From an uncultured Lachnospiraceae bacterium (lineage in GTDB: Bacteria; Bacillota; Clostridia; Lachnospirales; Lachnospiraceae): a stretch of 64,000 bases of DNA. Shown here piece by piece: positions 35,564 to 45,163 of the stretch (within the stretch, counting starts at the first letter, position 1; every line of letters starts with the position of its first letter). The translations under genes and the position numbers were made by a program. The stretch lies in assembly GCA_944384025.1 (NCBI GenBank), contig CALWRS010000002.1:62001-126000 (forward strand), read 5' to 3'. The notes beneath the pieces were generated by a model. That model was not told the DNA's origin and did no database searches. It saw nothing but the letters and a program-made list of their open reading frames with translations.

Positions 35564-37003
35564 ATGAGCGAAGTGCGAAAAATTCATCTTGGACCCGCGC
35601 CTTGCGCCGTAGATTTGGGCGACGGAAGCGAGCGCGGCGAATACGTAAATCAGGATTACATTTTGGAACGCCTTGGGCGGCCGCATCGGGCCATTAATCT
35701 GATGTATTGTTATTACCCTCTGGATAAAGGGTGGCCGCAGCGTGCAAGCAAAGCGCACGCGCACGACAACTTAACCGACGTTTGGGATTATCCTTACGAC
35801 GACTACTTCCCTTATGGAGGCGGAATTGGCGGGAGCCTTGCGGGAGAACCGTTTACCTTTATGCGGGATGTGCGCCGACACGGACAGGACGTTTGTTTGA
35901 CGCTGACGATTGACCCGTTTGTAGACGACGAGCATATTGTTGCCATAGCAAAAGACATGGCGAAGTTTGGACGCGTAACGCTTCGTATTAACCACGAGGC
36001 AACCGGCAATTGGTTTTCCTTTAACAAACGCGCTTCCTACGAGCAGGTGGCGGCCTTTTTCGTACGCTGCTGTGAGATTATTCACAGAGAGGCGAAAAAT
36101 TGTCAAGTTGTCCTTTGCTTAGACGGCTGCAAGGACGCTTCGGAAGAGAAGATGCTGATGGAGGATATTTTCACTGAGGCGGCGAAGGCGGCGGACATTG
36201 TATCGGTTGACCGCTATATGGCGCTTCACTGGGGATGGCCGGTAGATATTGCCGAGCCGGGCGGAACTACGTTTAGCAGAAGCAAGGTAACGGACATTTA
36301 CGAAATGGCAAAAAAATCGTACCAGCGCTACATCGTTATGAACGACGGTGTGATTAAGCCGATGGTGATGTCGGAGCTGAATGCAGACGGCGACGTAACC
36401 GGCCCGTACGACCAAGCGGATATGTTTTACGAGTTTTGCGAGCTGCTTAAAAATGATTCGCAGCGCTGGCTCTCCGGCTTTACGATGTATCAGTTCCGAG
36501 ACAGGGGCAGACTCGGACTGGAAATCGAGAGCCCAAATAATCCGGAAGTCGGGATCGAGCAGCCGCTTATGGCTACGTACAAGAAAATCATCTCGGACGA
36601 ATTTTTCTCGCCCGTGCAGACCGAAGGCGAGAGCGTAGCGCTCCCGCAGACGCTTCGCTGGGGCGGCGCGGAAGATGCGGACGGTCTTGCGATTCCTTTG
36701 CATCTTACGTCTACGCCGGTCTTCTTTGAAGCTTATTTTGACGGCGAACTGGCAGAGGAAAATTTGATGCTGTGCGTAAACAACCGCTGGTTTTACAAAG
36801 CTCCCGGCGTAACCTGCGTAGACCTTTCCGGTGCATTTTTTAACGCGCCGCTTTTAGCGCCGACGGATATGCTTCTTACGATTTACGCGCCTCCGGCAAC
36901 AGGAGAGAACGATCCGTCGCAGGGCGAAGACTGGCAAATAAATTATTACCGGACCATTTCTTCGCTTCCAAGAATCCGCATTCATTACAAACCAATTCTA
37001 TAA
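35564..37003 (+). CDS. Unclassified glycoside-hydrolase-like barrel protein
   Basis: Not recognised as a defined family. The 479 residues look like a clan GH-A type barrel (about 40-350) plus a C-terminal beta-sandwich (about 370-479). RINHEATGNWFSF places a Glu (E145) where GH26 enzymes have their acid/base (usual form HE-x-x-G-x-WFWW), and VMSELN places E271 where the nucleophile would be. No signal peptide, so cytoplasmic. It follows GH31 by 19 bases with AAAGGAGAC and is closed by a terminator, which suggests action on the same imported oligosaccharide. Substrate unknown. Confidence 0.6.
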   Translation: MSEVRKIHLGPAPCAVDLGDGSERGEYVNQDYILERLGRPHRAINLMYCYYPLDKGWPQRASKAHAHDNLTDVWDYPYDDYFPYGGGIGGSLAGEPFTFMRDVRRHGQDVCLTLTIDPFVDDEHIVAIAKDMAKFGRVTLRINHEATGNWFSFNKRASYEQVAAFFVRCCEIIHREAKNCQVVLCLDGCKDASEEKMLMEDIFTEAAKAADIVSVDRYMALHWGWPVDIAEPGGTTFSRSKVTDIYEMAKKSYQRYIVMNDGVIKPMVMSELNADGDVTGPYDQADMFYEFCELLKNDSQRWLSGFTMYQFRDRGRLGLEIESPNNPEVGIEQPLMATYKKIISDEFFSPVQTEGESVALPQTLRWGGAEDADGLAIPLHLTSTPVFFEAYFDGELAEENLMLCVNNRWFYKAPGVTCVDLSGAFFNAPLLAPTDMLLTIYAPPATGENDPSQGEDWQINYYRTISSLPRIRIHYKPIL

Positions 37004-37011
37004 CACATAAG

Positions 37012-37050
37012 AAACCCTCTCTAACGGACTTTTCCCTTGGAGAGGGTTTT
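37012..37050 (+). terminator. Rho-independent terminator after the GH31 unit
   Basis: AAACCCTCTC and GAGAGGGTTT form a 10-bp stem with an 18-base loop, followed by T. The rest of the gap to 37240 is A-rich with no gene seen. Confidence 0.82.
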
Positions 37051-37243
37051 ACAAAAAAACTCACTTTTTTTCAGAAAAAAAGGCGAGAAAAAACGGGCAA
37101 AAAGCTCTATGTAGGTACAATTATACAAGAGGTTCGTAACAAAACACTCTGATTTTGTGGAAGGATGAGGAAAAAACAATAGATTTGCATAAAAATCCCC
37201 CCGAAAACAGAGCGATTATTCGTCAACAGCTACAAAAAAACAA

Positions 37244-37272
37244 TTGCGCATTCTCGCATTCTGTGCTATTAT
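37244..37272 (+). promoter_or_regulatory. Promoter of the mannan operon
   Basis: TTGCGC, 17 bases, TATTAT, with TGC before the -10 (extended -10). Predicted start near 37279, leader about 100 bases. The leader holds an 8-bp hairpin (GAAAACAG at 37294, CTGTTTTC at 37319). Confidence 0.7.
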
Positions 37273-37378
37273 ACTTAAAACGACGTGTGCTAAGAAAACA
37301 GAGAATAGAAAAATTCGGCTGTTTTCCTACTTTTTGGATATTGTCATACGATTTTTTTGCAAGGAGACAAAAGCCAAA

Positions 37379-38053
37379 ATGAAACAGTTTTTTTCGTGGG
37401 ACGGACCGCTGCTTCGGTTCTTTGATCAAGTCGGGAAAGTGGTCATTGCCTCTTTGTTGTGGCTTTTAAGCTCCGTTCCCGTCGTTACCATGGGACTTGC
37501 GAGCACAGCGCTGTATTACGCAGTTGTGAAATCCATCCGAAATGACAGAGATTATGTTTTGAGCCAGTTTTACGGTGCTTTGCGAAGAGAGTGGAAACAA
37601 GGGCTCCTTTTTGGCTGCCTGTACCTACTTGCCTTTGCCTTGCTGCTTTTCGATATGATTGCGTGGCGTGAGGAAGGGACGAAGAAAGGCATGTTCTTTT
37701 GCCTGCTGTGCGCAGCAGCCATTCTGCTTTTAGCAATTTCCGCCGTATACGTCTTTTCCCTGCTGTCCAGATTTGAAATGCAGTTTAAAGACGTTTTAAA
37801 AACAGCTTTTTTTCTAGAGTTCCGTTACCTGCCGTCTTCCATCGGCATCGGACTGATTTTGGGAGCTGTCTGCGGACTTTTATATATTTCTTCCTACACG
37901 GTGCTGTTTGCTCCCGGTGCCGCGTGTTTTCTCATCTCGTTTCTAACAGAAAAGATATATCAGAGTATCACGCCGACTCCCGAGGATGGTCAGCAGCAGT
38001 GGTATGACAAAAAAAGTAAGGAGGAGAACGATGCATATCAAGAAACTGTTTAA
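37379..38053 (+). CDS. YesL-like (DUF624) membrane protein
   Basis: A 224-residue integral membrane protein with about five hydrophobic segments, beginning MKQFFSWDGPLLRFFDQVG, the usual start of DUF624/YesL proteins (SWDGPLxR). Such proteins are encoded with carbohydrate ABC importers in Firmicutes and their role is unknown. First gene of the mannan run. ATG 37379 was chosen on this match and an AAGGAG 12 bases upstream; the frame is open farther back only in AT-rich leader. Its 3' end overlaps the next gene by 23 bases. Confidence 0.82.
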   Translation: MKQFFSWDGPLLRFFDQVGKVVIASLLWLLSSVPVVTMGLASTALYYAVVKSIRNDRDYVLSQFYGALRREWKQGLLFGCLYLLAFALLLFDMIAWREEGTKKGMFFCLLCAAAILLLAISAVYVFSLLSRFEMQFKDVLKTAFFLEFRYLPSSIGIGLILGAVCGLLYISSYTVLFAPGAACFLISFLTEKIYQSITPTPEDGQQQWYDKKSKEENDAYQETV

Positions 38054-41000
38054 AAAAGGAATCGTAATGCTTCTGGCGCTTTCCATGTTTTTGGAAACGG
38101 CTTCTCTTTGTTTTGCAGAAGGAGAGACCGCAGAAAACCCAACGGAAAATACGGAATCGTCCGAGACGGTTGTCGAGGAGGATGCGCCGTCTGCGCAAGA
38201 AGATACGCAAACGAGCGAGCCGTCCGAGCAGAAGACTCCTGTAGAAGATATGACCCTGGAGATGTACAAGGACATTCTTGGAACGTACAACATTGACGAG
38301 AACGTTTTGACTTACAAGGAATATTGCGAACGTTTCCCGGAAACTAAGACGGATGCGGTCATCACCATTCCTGCCAAAGACTATTACGCTGAAGCGACGG
38401 ACATGGAAGTTTCCGTTCAGGAAAACAGCGCATATACGCCGGTAGACGAAGACATGGCGCTTACAGGCTTAGACGAATCGCTTCTGACTGCGGACGACGG
38501 ATTCGTATCTTGGAAATTTACAGCCGAGCAAAGCGGATATTATTACATTTCCCTTACTTACTTCCCTGCACAAGGAAAAAATGCGGACATTGAGCGCGCG
38601 TTTTTTGTGGACGGGGAATTGCCATATGCGGAAATGACTGCGATTAAATTTTCCCGTATCTGGGTAAACGACATTACGTATAACAGTACAAACAAAGCTT
38701 GGGAGTGGAGCTCGGACAATCAGGGCAACCACCTAAAGCCTTCCCAGACAGAAGCGCCTGCATGGATTCATTCGTACCTGTACGACAGTAACGGTTACAT
38801 TTCGCATTGTCTTCCTGTCTACATAGAAGAAGGCGAGCACGTTCTGACGATGGTTTCCATCAAGGAACCGATGCTTCTTTACGGTATCCAAATGGATTAC
38901 GTCGGCTCGACAATCTCTTACGAAGAATACAAAAAACAGCACGACGCAGCCGGAGCGCAAAAGCTCTCCAATACGCGGATTGAAATTCAGGCGGAACAGG
39001 CCGTACGCAAATCTTCGCAGATGCTTTACCCGCAGCAGGATCAGTCCTCGCCGGCAATTTCTCCATACAGCCCGCGTTACCTTTTGAATAACGCAATCGG
39101 CGGAAATTCTTGGAGACTGGTTGGTCAGTGGATTGAGTGGGACATTTCCGTACCGGAAAGCGGATATTATAATCTGGCGCTTGCCGTTCGGCAAAACTTT
39201 AGCAAAGGTATTTACGTTTCAAGAAAAATATCGATTGACGGCGTAGTTCCTTTTGATGAATTTAATGCTTACGGATTCCAGTACGAATCCAACTGGCGGC
39301 AGGAAGTGCTTGGCGACGAAAACGGCGCTTTTGACATTTATCTGGAAGCCGGAGAGCATACGATTCGCATGGAAGTTGTATTGGGTGAATTTTCTACCAT
39401 TGTATCCGACGTGCAGCTGGCAGTAACGCAGTTAAATGCCATCTACCGCGAAATTATATGTATCACCAGTACCACGCCGGACAGCTGGAAAGACTACCAG
39501 ATCCGTCGCAACCTTCCGGAACTTCAGGAGCAGTGCATTGAAGTAAGAGACTTGCTTGACGATACGATCAAGCGGCTTCGCGCGTTAGTTGGCTCCGGAA
39601 GCGACAAAGAAACCGTGCTAATTACGATGCGGGATCAATTAAACGATATTATCGACGATCCCGAATATGTTGTTAAAATTGTTTCCTCTTTCCGCACGAA
39701 CATCCGTGCATGTGGAACGTGGATCACACAAGTAATCGAGCAGCCGCTGGCGTTAGATGCAATTTACCTTGTATCCGAAGAGTCGCAGCTTCCGGAAATG
39801 AAAGATTCTTGGTGGCAGAAGCTGCTGCATGAAATTAAACGGCTTTTCTACTCGTTTATTATTGACTACAACATGATCGGCGACGTATCCGAAGGCGGAA
39901 ACCAGACGCTAATTACGCTTTGGGTCGGTACCGGACGCGACCAGGCGAACGTTATTAAATCTATGCTGGATGAGACGTTTTCCACGCAGGCATATCTGGA
40001 CGAAAACGGAAAAGAGTATTATATCGGCGTTAACGTTATGCTTGTAGATATGAGCACGCTGCTTCAGGCAACGCTTGCCGGTTCCGGACCGGATGTGGCA
40101 ATCCAAGTTGGAAACGATGTGCCGATGAATTACGGACTGCGAAACGCTGTAGCGGATTTGTCGCAGTTTGAAGATTGTGAAGAAGTAATTGCTAACCGGT
40201 TCCGCGACAGCGCTATGGAAGCGTTCCGATTTACAGCAAACGGCCATACAGCAGTTTACGGACTGCCGGAGACGCAGACGTTTTCCATGATGTTCTACCG
40301 CAAAGACATTCTTAAAGAACTTGGTCTGGAGCTTCCTACAACGTGGGAAGAGATGAAAGTCGTTCTTACGCAGCTTAGTCAGAACAACATGGACCTTGGT
40401 ATGATGCCTACGGAAGCCAACTTCGCCATGATTCTCTACCAAAACGGCGGCGAATATTACAACACAGACGGATCGCAGTCCGCGCTTGATTCCGAAGAAG
40501 CGGTAACGGCATTCCGGAAGTTCACCGAGTTTTATACCGACTACAAGATGGATACGGTCACGTCCGTAGAAGAGCGGTTCCGTACCGGTGAAGCTCCGAT
40601 TATTATTACTGATTACACGTACTATAACACGCTTCAGGTATCTGCTCCGGACATTCAGGGACTTTGGGGAATGGCGGTCGTACCCGGAGAAGTACGAGTA
40701 GACGAGTACGGAAACGAATACATCGACAATACGGTAGCAAGCAGCGGTTCCGCCTGCGTTATTATGGAAGCCGCTAAGAACAAGCTGGCATGCTGGGAAT
40801 TTTTGAAATGGTGGACCAGTGCTGAGACGCAATACTTATACAGCAGCGAGATGGAATCGCTCATGGGAGCTTCCGCGCGTGTAGCTACCGCGAATATCCA
40901 AGCATTTAGCCTGATTCCATGGCCTACCGAAATTGCGGAAGTTTTGGAAGCACAGTTTGAAAACGTCCGCGGAATTCGGCAAGTGCCGGGAGGCTATTTC

Positions 41001-41141
41001 TCTTGGCGAAACGTAAACAATGCTTTCTACGCCGTTACGACGAAAACCGATTCGGCAACGCCTCGTGAGGAGCTGATGGATCGCGTTATCTACATCAACG
41101 ACGAGATAGCGTACAAGAGAAAAGAGTTTGGATTGGATTAG
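38031..41141 (+). CDS. Giant secreted CBM-like / extracellular solute-binding fusion protein
   Basis: 1036 residues from ATG 38031 (AAGGAGGAG upstream). Signal peptide 1-29, an acidic Ser/Glu/Thr linker to about 75, two beta-sandwich modules resembling carbohydrate-binding domains (about 110-290 and 312-470), a helical region (about 475-615), and a type 1 ABC solute-binding domain (about 624-1036, GSGPDVAIQVGNDVP, YGLPETQTF). The Cys at the signal peptide end is preceded by Ser-Leu, not a good lipobox, so anchoring is unclear. Permease genes follow directly, so it is probably the sugar receptor of that importer. Ordinary receptors have about 430 residues; the extra 600 suggest capture of polysaccharide at the surface. 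Confidence 0.85.
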   Translation: MHIKKLFKKGIVMLLALSMFLETASLCFAEGETAENPTENTESSETVVEEDAPSAQEDTQTSEPSEQKTPVEDMTLEMYKDILGTYNIDENVLTYKEYCERFPETKTDAVITIPAKDYYAEATDMEVSVQENSAYTPVDEDMALTGLDESLLTADDGFVSWKFTAEQSGYYYISLTYFPAQGKNADIERAFFVDGELPYAEMTAIKFSRIWVNDITYNSTNKAWEWSSDNQGNHLKPSQTEAPAWIHSYLYDSNGYISHCLPVYIEEGEHVLTMVSIKEPMLLYGIQMDYVGSTISYEEYKKQHDAAGAQKLSNTRIEIQAEQAVRKSSQMLYPQQDQSSPAISPYSPRYLLNNAIGGNSWRLVGQWIEWDISVPESGYYNLALAVRQNFSKGIYVSRKISIDGVVPFDEFNAYGFQYESNWRQEVLGDENGAFDIYLEAGEHTIRMEVVLGEFSTIVSDVQLAVTQLNAIYREIICITSTTPDSWKDYQIRRNLPELQEQCIEVRDLLDDTIKRLRALVGSGSDKETVLITMRDQLNDIIDDPEYVVKIVSSFRTNIRACGTWITQVIEQPLALDAIYLVSEESQLPEMKDSWWQKLLHEIKRLFYSFIIDYNMIGDVSEGGNQTLITLWVGTGRDQANVIKSMLDETFSTQAYLDENGKEYYIGVNVMLVDMSTLLQATLAGSGPDVAIQVGNDVPMNYGLRNAVADLSQFEDCEEVIANRFRDSAMEAFRFTANGHTAVYGLPETQTFSMMFYRKDILKELGLELPTTWEEMKVVLTQLSQNNMDLGMMPTEANFAMILYQNGGEYYNTDGSQSALDSEEAVTAFRKFTEFYTDYKMDTVTSVEERFRTGEAPIIITDYTYYNTLQVSAPDIQGLWGMAVVPGEVRVDEYGNEYIDNTVASSGSACVIMEAAKNKLACWEFLKWWTSAETQYLYSSEMESLMGASARVATANIQAFSLIPWPTEIAEVLEAQFENVRGIRQVPGGYFSWRNVNNAFYAVTTKTDSATPREELMDRVIYINDEIAYKRKEFGLD

Positions 41142-41157
41142 AGAGGAGGAGAGTGCA

Positions 41158-42078
41158 TTGGATAACTTAGAAAAAGCGAAGCATGAGTGGACGCTGAAAA
41201 AAAGAATTTACCGTGCTAGATATTCCTACATAATGCTGGCTCCTTACTTTATTCTTTTCTTCCTCTTTACCATTTTGCCGGTTTTGGCGTCCATTGTGTT
41301 GAGTTTTACTTACTTTAACATGTTGGAAGCGCCGCAGTTTATCGGCTGGGATAACTACGTAAAGCTGTTTTTGCAAGACGATATATTCCTGATTGCCTTG
41401 AAAAACACTTTGCTGTTTGCAGTAATTACTGGACCAATCAGCTACTTGATGTGTTTGCTGTTTGCATGGATTATCAACGAGTTTAAAGGAAAAGTCAGAG
41501 CGTTTTTGACCTTGATCTTTTACGCGCCTTCCATTTGCGGTCAGGCATACCTTGTTTGGAGCTTGATTTTAAGCTCCGACCGTTACGGTTATTTGAACGG
41601 CTTTTTAATCCGCTGGGGCATTATCGACGAACCAATACTTTGGTTCCAGACCGAAGCGTACGTGCTTCCGTGTCTGATGATTGTGCAGCTGTGGCTGAGT
41701 CTTGGTACCGGCTTCCTGTCCTTTATCGCCGGTCTTCAGACGGTTGACAAATCTCTGTACGAAGCGGCAGCGATGGACGGCGTAAAAAACCGTTGGCAGG
41801 AACTGTGGTACGTAACTTTGCCCGCGATGAAGCCGCAGCTGATGTTCGGTGCGGTTATGCAGATTACGAACTCCTTTGCGGTTTCGGACGTATCGATTCA
41901 GCTTGCGGGAAACCCGAGTGTAAACTACGCCGGCGCCACCATCGTAACACACTTGCTCGACTACGGTACGTACCGTTTTGAAATGGGTTATGCGTCGGCC
42001 ATTGCCACCGTACTGTTTTTGCTGATGGTCGTATCCAACAAGCTGGTACAGAGACTGCTTAGAAGGGTGGGTGAATAG
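41158..42078 (+). CDS. Carbohydrate ABC importer permease (MalF/UgpA type)
   Basis: 306 residues, six membrane helices, with the ATPase-contact loop EAAAMDGVKNRWQELWYVTLP. Start TTG 41158 was chosen because AGGAGGAG lies 6-8 bases upstream; an earlier in-frame TTG lies within the upstream gene and would put that site in the coding region. First permease of the pair associated with the giant binding protein. Confidence 0.88.
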   Translation: MDNLEKAKHEWTLKKRIYRARYSYIMLAPYFILFFLFTILPVLASIVLSFTYFNMLEAPQFIGWDNYVKLFLQDDIFLIALKNTLLFAVITGPISYLMCLLFAWIINEFKGKVRAFLTLIFYAPSICGQAYLVWSLILSSDRYGYLNGFLIRWGIIDEPILWFQTEAYVLPCLMIVQLWLSLGTGFLSFIAGLQTVDKSLYEAAAMDGVKNRWQELWYVTLPAMKPQLMFGAVMQITNSFAVSDVSIQLAGNPSVNYAGATIVTHLLDYGTYRFEMGYASAIATVLFLLMVVSNKLVQRLLRRVGE

Positions 42079-42082
42079 ATAT

Positions 42083-42973
42083 ATGGCAAAAGAAAAACTG
42101 AAAAAGCCGAGAAGAAAACTCTTTCACCGTCACAAGCAGTTAAACCGTTCGACGGCGGGCAATACGTTGATTTTCACTTTTATGATTATTTGCGGGTGCT
42201 TTATGGCGCTTCCGCTTGTTATGATTGTAAACAACGCTCTAAAGCCTTTGGATGAAATTTTCCAGTATCCGCCGAAAATATTCGTAAGAAATCCTTCGCT
42301 TGACAACTTTACGGATTTGTTTGTCAGCATGAACGATACGTGGGTACCGTTTTCCCGCTACATAGCAAATACGATTATTATTACTGGCGGCGGTACCATC
42401 GGACACGTTTTGATTGCTTCCCTGGCGGCTTATCCGCTGGCAAAGCATAACTTTCCGGGCAAAAAGACGCTGTTTAGCATGGTAGTTTTGTCCTTGATGT
42501 TTTCTTGGACGGTTACGCAGATACCGATTTACATGATCGTTTCTTATCTGCACATTAACAACACTTACTGGGCGCTTATTTTAACTGCATGGCAGTACGG
42601 ACTCGGTCTGTATTTAATGAAGCAGTTTATGGAACAGCTGCCGAATTCTTTAATGGAATCGGCAAGACTTGACGGCGCTTCGGAGTTTCGCGTGTTCTGG
42701 AGCATTGTAATGCCAAACGTTAAGCCGGCGTGGCTGACGCTTGCAATTTTCCAGTTCCAGTCCATGTGGGGCAATACAGGCGCGACGTATCTGCGAAGCG
42801 AGCAGCTTAAACCAATGCAGTATGCGCTTTTGCAAATTCAGGGCGGCGGCGCGGCAAGAGCGGGCGCAGCGCAGGCCGTAACTTTCGTTTTGGCGGCTGT
42901 GCCGGTTATCTTCTTCCTGATTTGCCAGAGTAACATTTTGGAAACTATGACGTCATCCGGTATGAAGGATTAA
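42083..42973 (+). CDS. Carbohydrate ABC importer permease (MalG/UgpE type)
   Basis: 296 residues, six membrane helices, with contact loop ESARLDGASEFRVFWSIVMP and the usual basic N terminus. ATG 42083 follows GGGTGG by 12 bases; a GTG at 42071 directly abuts that site and overlaps the previous stop. Partner of the preceding permease. No ABC ATPase gene follows. Confidence 0.88.
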   Translation: MAKEKLKKPRRKLFHRHKQLNRSTAGNTLIFTFMIICGCFMALPLVMIVNNALKPLDEIFQYPPKIFVRNPSLDNFTDLFVSMNDTWVPFSRYIANTIIITGGGTIGHVLIASLAAYPLAKHNFPGKKTLFSMVVLSLMFSWTVTQIPIYMIVSYLHINNTYWALILTAWQYGLGLYLMKQFMEQLPNSLMESARLDGASEFRVFWSIVMPNVKPAWLTLAIFQFQSMWGNTGATYLRSEQLKPMQYALLQIQGGGAARAGAAQAVTFVLAAVPVIFFLICQSNILETMTSSGMKD

Positions 42974-42985
42974 GGAGGAGAGGAA

Positions 42986-44503
42986 ATGATGAGTAATCTG
43001 AAGTCAAAACTTCAAAAAACAGTTCTCCTGACGCTGACAGCAATTATGCTTTTGACTTCCGTGTGTGTCGCAGACGATGTGCCATATGTTACTTACAACT
43101 ACGATTATTGGAAAAATATTGTATATACGCCGGCGGCATACATTCCGGACGGAAAAATTGAAGGAACTTCCATTTTGGATGAGGAAGGGAATTCGATTGG
43201 CGCTTTCAAAAGCCCGGCGGACGTTTATCTGGCATCGGATGAGAACATCTACATTGTAGACTCCGGCAATCATCGCATTGTTGTTCTTTCTGGTGAGGAT
43301 TATTCTTACGTAGCCGTAATTGACGGGTTCACAAACGAAAACGGCGAGTGGGAAACATTTACGGAGCCGCAGGGCATATGCCGCTCGGACGACCCGAACG
43401 GAAACATATATATAGCGGATTCGGGCAACAATCGGGTCGTTATTTTGGACGACAACTACGAGCTGGTGCACATTATTCAAAATCCAGAACAGGGCGACAA
43501 CGTTCTCGAGGACGGATTTATCTTTGCTCCGCAGAAAGTAATTGTCGATTACGCGGAACGGCTTTATGTCATCTCGAAAAACACGGAAGAAGGCATTATG
43601 ATATTCAACACAGATCATCAATTTGAAGCCTTCTACGGACAGATTCCGGTTGTTGTAACGACTTGGCAGCGTATTTGGTACCACCTTTCCACAAGAGAGC
43701 AAAAAGACCGGCAGACGCTCCGTATTTCCACGGAGTACAACGGTTTGGACGTTGACCCGAACGGATTTATTTACGCATCCTACTTAGATGAAAACGGTCT
43801 TCAGGCTGTTATGCGGCTGAATCCAAAAGGCAACGACGTTATCAAAAAAGGTGTAAACCAAAATATCGGCGGCGATATCGATATTCTTGAAACAAATTCC
43901 TACAGTGGAAAATCGACGGCGGTTGACGTTGTTTACCGCGATAACGGGATTTATTCTTTCCTAGATTCGAAGCGAGGAAGAATTTTCACTTACGACCACG
44001 AAGGAAACCTCTTATACATCTTCGGTGGTTTGGGCGCGCAGGAAGGATGCTTTAAGTCGCCGGTCGCTATTGAACAAAATACAAACGGACAAATTATGGT
44101 TGCGGATTTGGTACAAAACGTTGTCCTTTTGTTCCGCGCAACCGAGTACGGAGCTTTGATTAATACGGCCGTAGGACTTCGCTTTGACGGCGACGAAGAA
44201 CTTGCCGTTCCTCTTTGGGAAGAAGTTTTGAAGCTGGATGCGAACTTCGAGCTTGCGTACGTTGGTCTTGGCAAGTCGTATCTTTCCGCAGGGGAAAACG
44301 AAAAGGCAATGGATTATCTGGAAAAGGGCATGAGCCGGCAGTATTATTCCATTGCGTATCGTCGGTACCGAAACGAGTTCCTTGTAGAAAATTTGGAGTG
44401 GATGCTGACAGCGCTTGTGGTTTTGGTTGTTGCCGGTTTTGCGGTAACGAAATATCGAAATCGAAAGAAGTACCGCGACGACAGCGCCGATACACTGGAA
44501 TAA
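42986..44503 (+). CDS. Secreted NHL beta-propeller / TPR protein with C-terminal membrane anchor
   Basis: 505 residues: signal peptide (about 1-30), NHL-type propeller repeats (about 70-400; IYIVDSGNHRIVVL and IYIADSGNNRVVIL are clear blades), two TPR-like helices (about 410-455, YVGLGKSYLSAGENEKAMDYL), a C-terminal membrane helix (about 470-488) and a short basic cytoplasmic tail. Not recognised as a named gene. Placed between permeases and a YIP1 gene, it is likely an accessory of the importer at the outer face of the membrane, but a catalytic (lactonase-like) or a scaffolding role is equally possible. Confidence 0.75.
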   Translation: MMSNLKSKLQKTVLLTLTAIMLLTSVCVADDVPYVTYNYDYWKNIVYTPAAYIPDGKIEGTSILDEEGNSIGAFKSPADVYLASDENIYIVDSGNHRIVVLSGEDYSYVAVIDGFTNENGEWETFTEPQGICRSDDPNGNIYIADSGNNRVVILDDNYELVHIIQNPEQGDNVLEDGFIFAPQKVIVDYAERLYVISKNTEEGIMIFNTDHQFEAFYGQIPVVVTTWQRIWYHLSTREQKDRQTLRISTEYNGLDVDPNGFIYASYLDENGLQAVMRLNPKGNDVIKKGVNQNIGGDIDILETNSYSGKSTAVDVVYRDNGIYSFLDSKRGRIFTYDHEGNLLYIFGGLGAQEGCFKSPVAIEQNTNGQIMVADLVQNVVLLFRATEYGALINTAVGLRFDGDEELAVPLWEEVLKLDANFELAYVGLGKSYLSAGENEKAMDYLEKGMSRQYYSIAYRRYRNEFLVENLEWMLTALVVLVVAGFAVTKYRNRKKYRDDSADTLE

Positions 44504-44518
44504 CGGGAGGAGAGCAAT

Positions 44519-45148
44519 ATGAAAAAATATTTTTCCAGAGATAAATGGAAATACAGTTTTTATTGTCTGACTCATCCCGCGGACGGTTTTTACGAAATCA
44601 GACACCGGGATCGCGGCAGCGTGCCGATTGCACTTTTTTACGTTGTGTTTTACGCGCTTTGTTACTCTTGGAATCGCCTAGGAGCGAGTTTTATCGTAAA
44701 CGATACGAATCCAAGAAGCGTAGATGCAGTTTCCGAGCTGTTTGGCGTGCTGCTTTTGTTCCTTCTGCTTTGCATTGGCAATTGGTCGATTACGTGCTTG
44801 ATGTCCGGAGAGGGACGGCTTAAGGATATAGCCATTATTATCGGCTACTCCTTGCTTCCTATGATTCTTACGTTAATTCCGGCAACCGTGATTTCCCAAA
44901 TCGTTGCACAGAATGAGGAAGCGTTTTATTACATCATCGTTTTCCTTGGGACTGCATATTCGATGTTGTTAATGCTCATTGGCATTATGACGATCCATAA
45001 CTACACGCTGTTAAAGACGCTGATTACCGTTTTTCTTACGATTGTGGCGATGTTGATTATTATTTTCTGCGCCATGATGATCTTTAGCTTGGTAAGTCAG
45101 GTAATCGGATTCTTCGAAAGTGTTTATACCGAATTGCTGTTCAGATAG
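44519..45148 (+). CDS. YIP1-family integral membrane protein
   Basis: 209 residues with about five membrane helices and the Yip1-like N terminus (LTHPADGFYEIR). Function in bacteria is unknown. Its place between the NHL protein and the DUF5696 protein suggests it is part of the same membrane assembly. GGAGG site 15 bases after the previous stop. Confidence 0.75.
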   Translation: MKKYFSRDKWKYSFYCLTHPADGFYEIRHRDRGSVPIALFYVVFYALCYSWNRLGASFIVNDTNPRSVDAVSELFGVLLLFLLLCIGNWSITCLMSGEGRLKDIAIIIGYSLLPMILTLIPATVISQIVAQNEEAFYYIIVFLGTAYSMLLMLIGIMTIHNYTLLKTLITVFLTIVAMLIIIFCAMMIFSLVSQVIGFFESVYTELLFR

Positions 45149-45163
45149 GAGGGAGGATAAGAA

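Noticed and set aside
37093-37127. Additional promoter (TACAAT/TATACA) in the gap before the mannan operon
   Set aside because: No acceptable -35 at 16-18 bases; the promoter at 37244-37272 is far better.
38100-38125. Lipobox in the giant binding protein (Cys in SLCFAEG)
   Set aside because: The residue before Cys is Leu, which does not fit the lipobox; a signal peptidase I cut is more likely.
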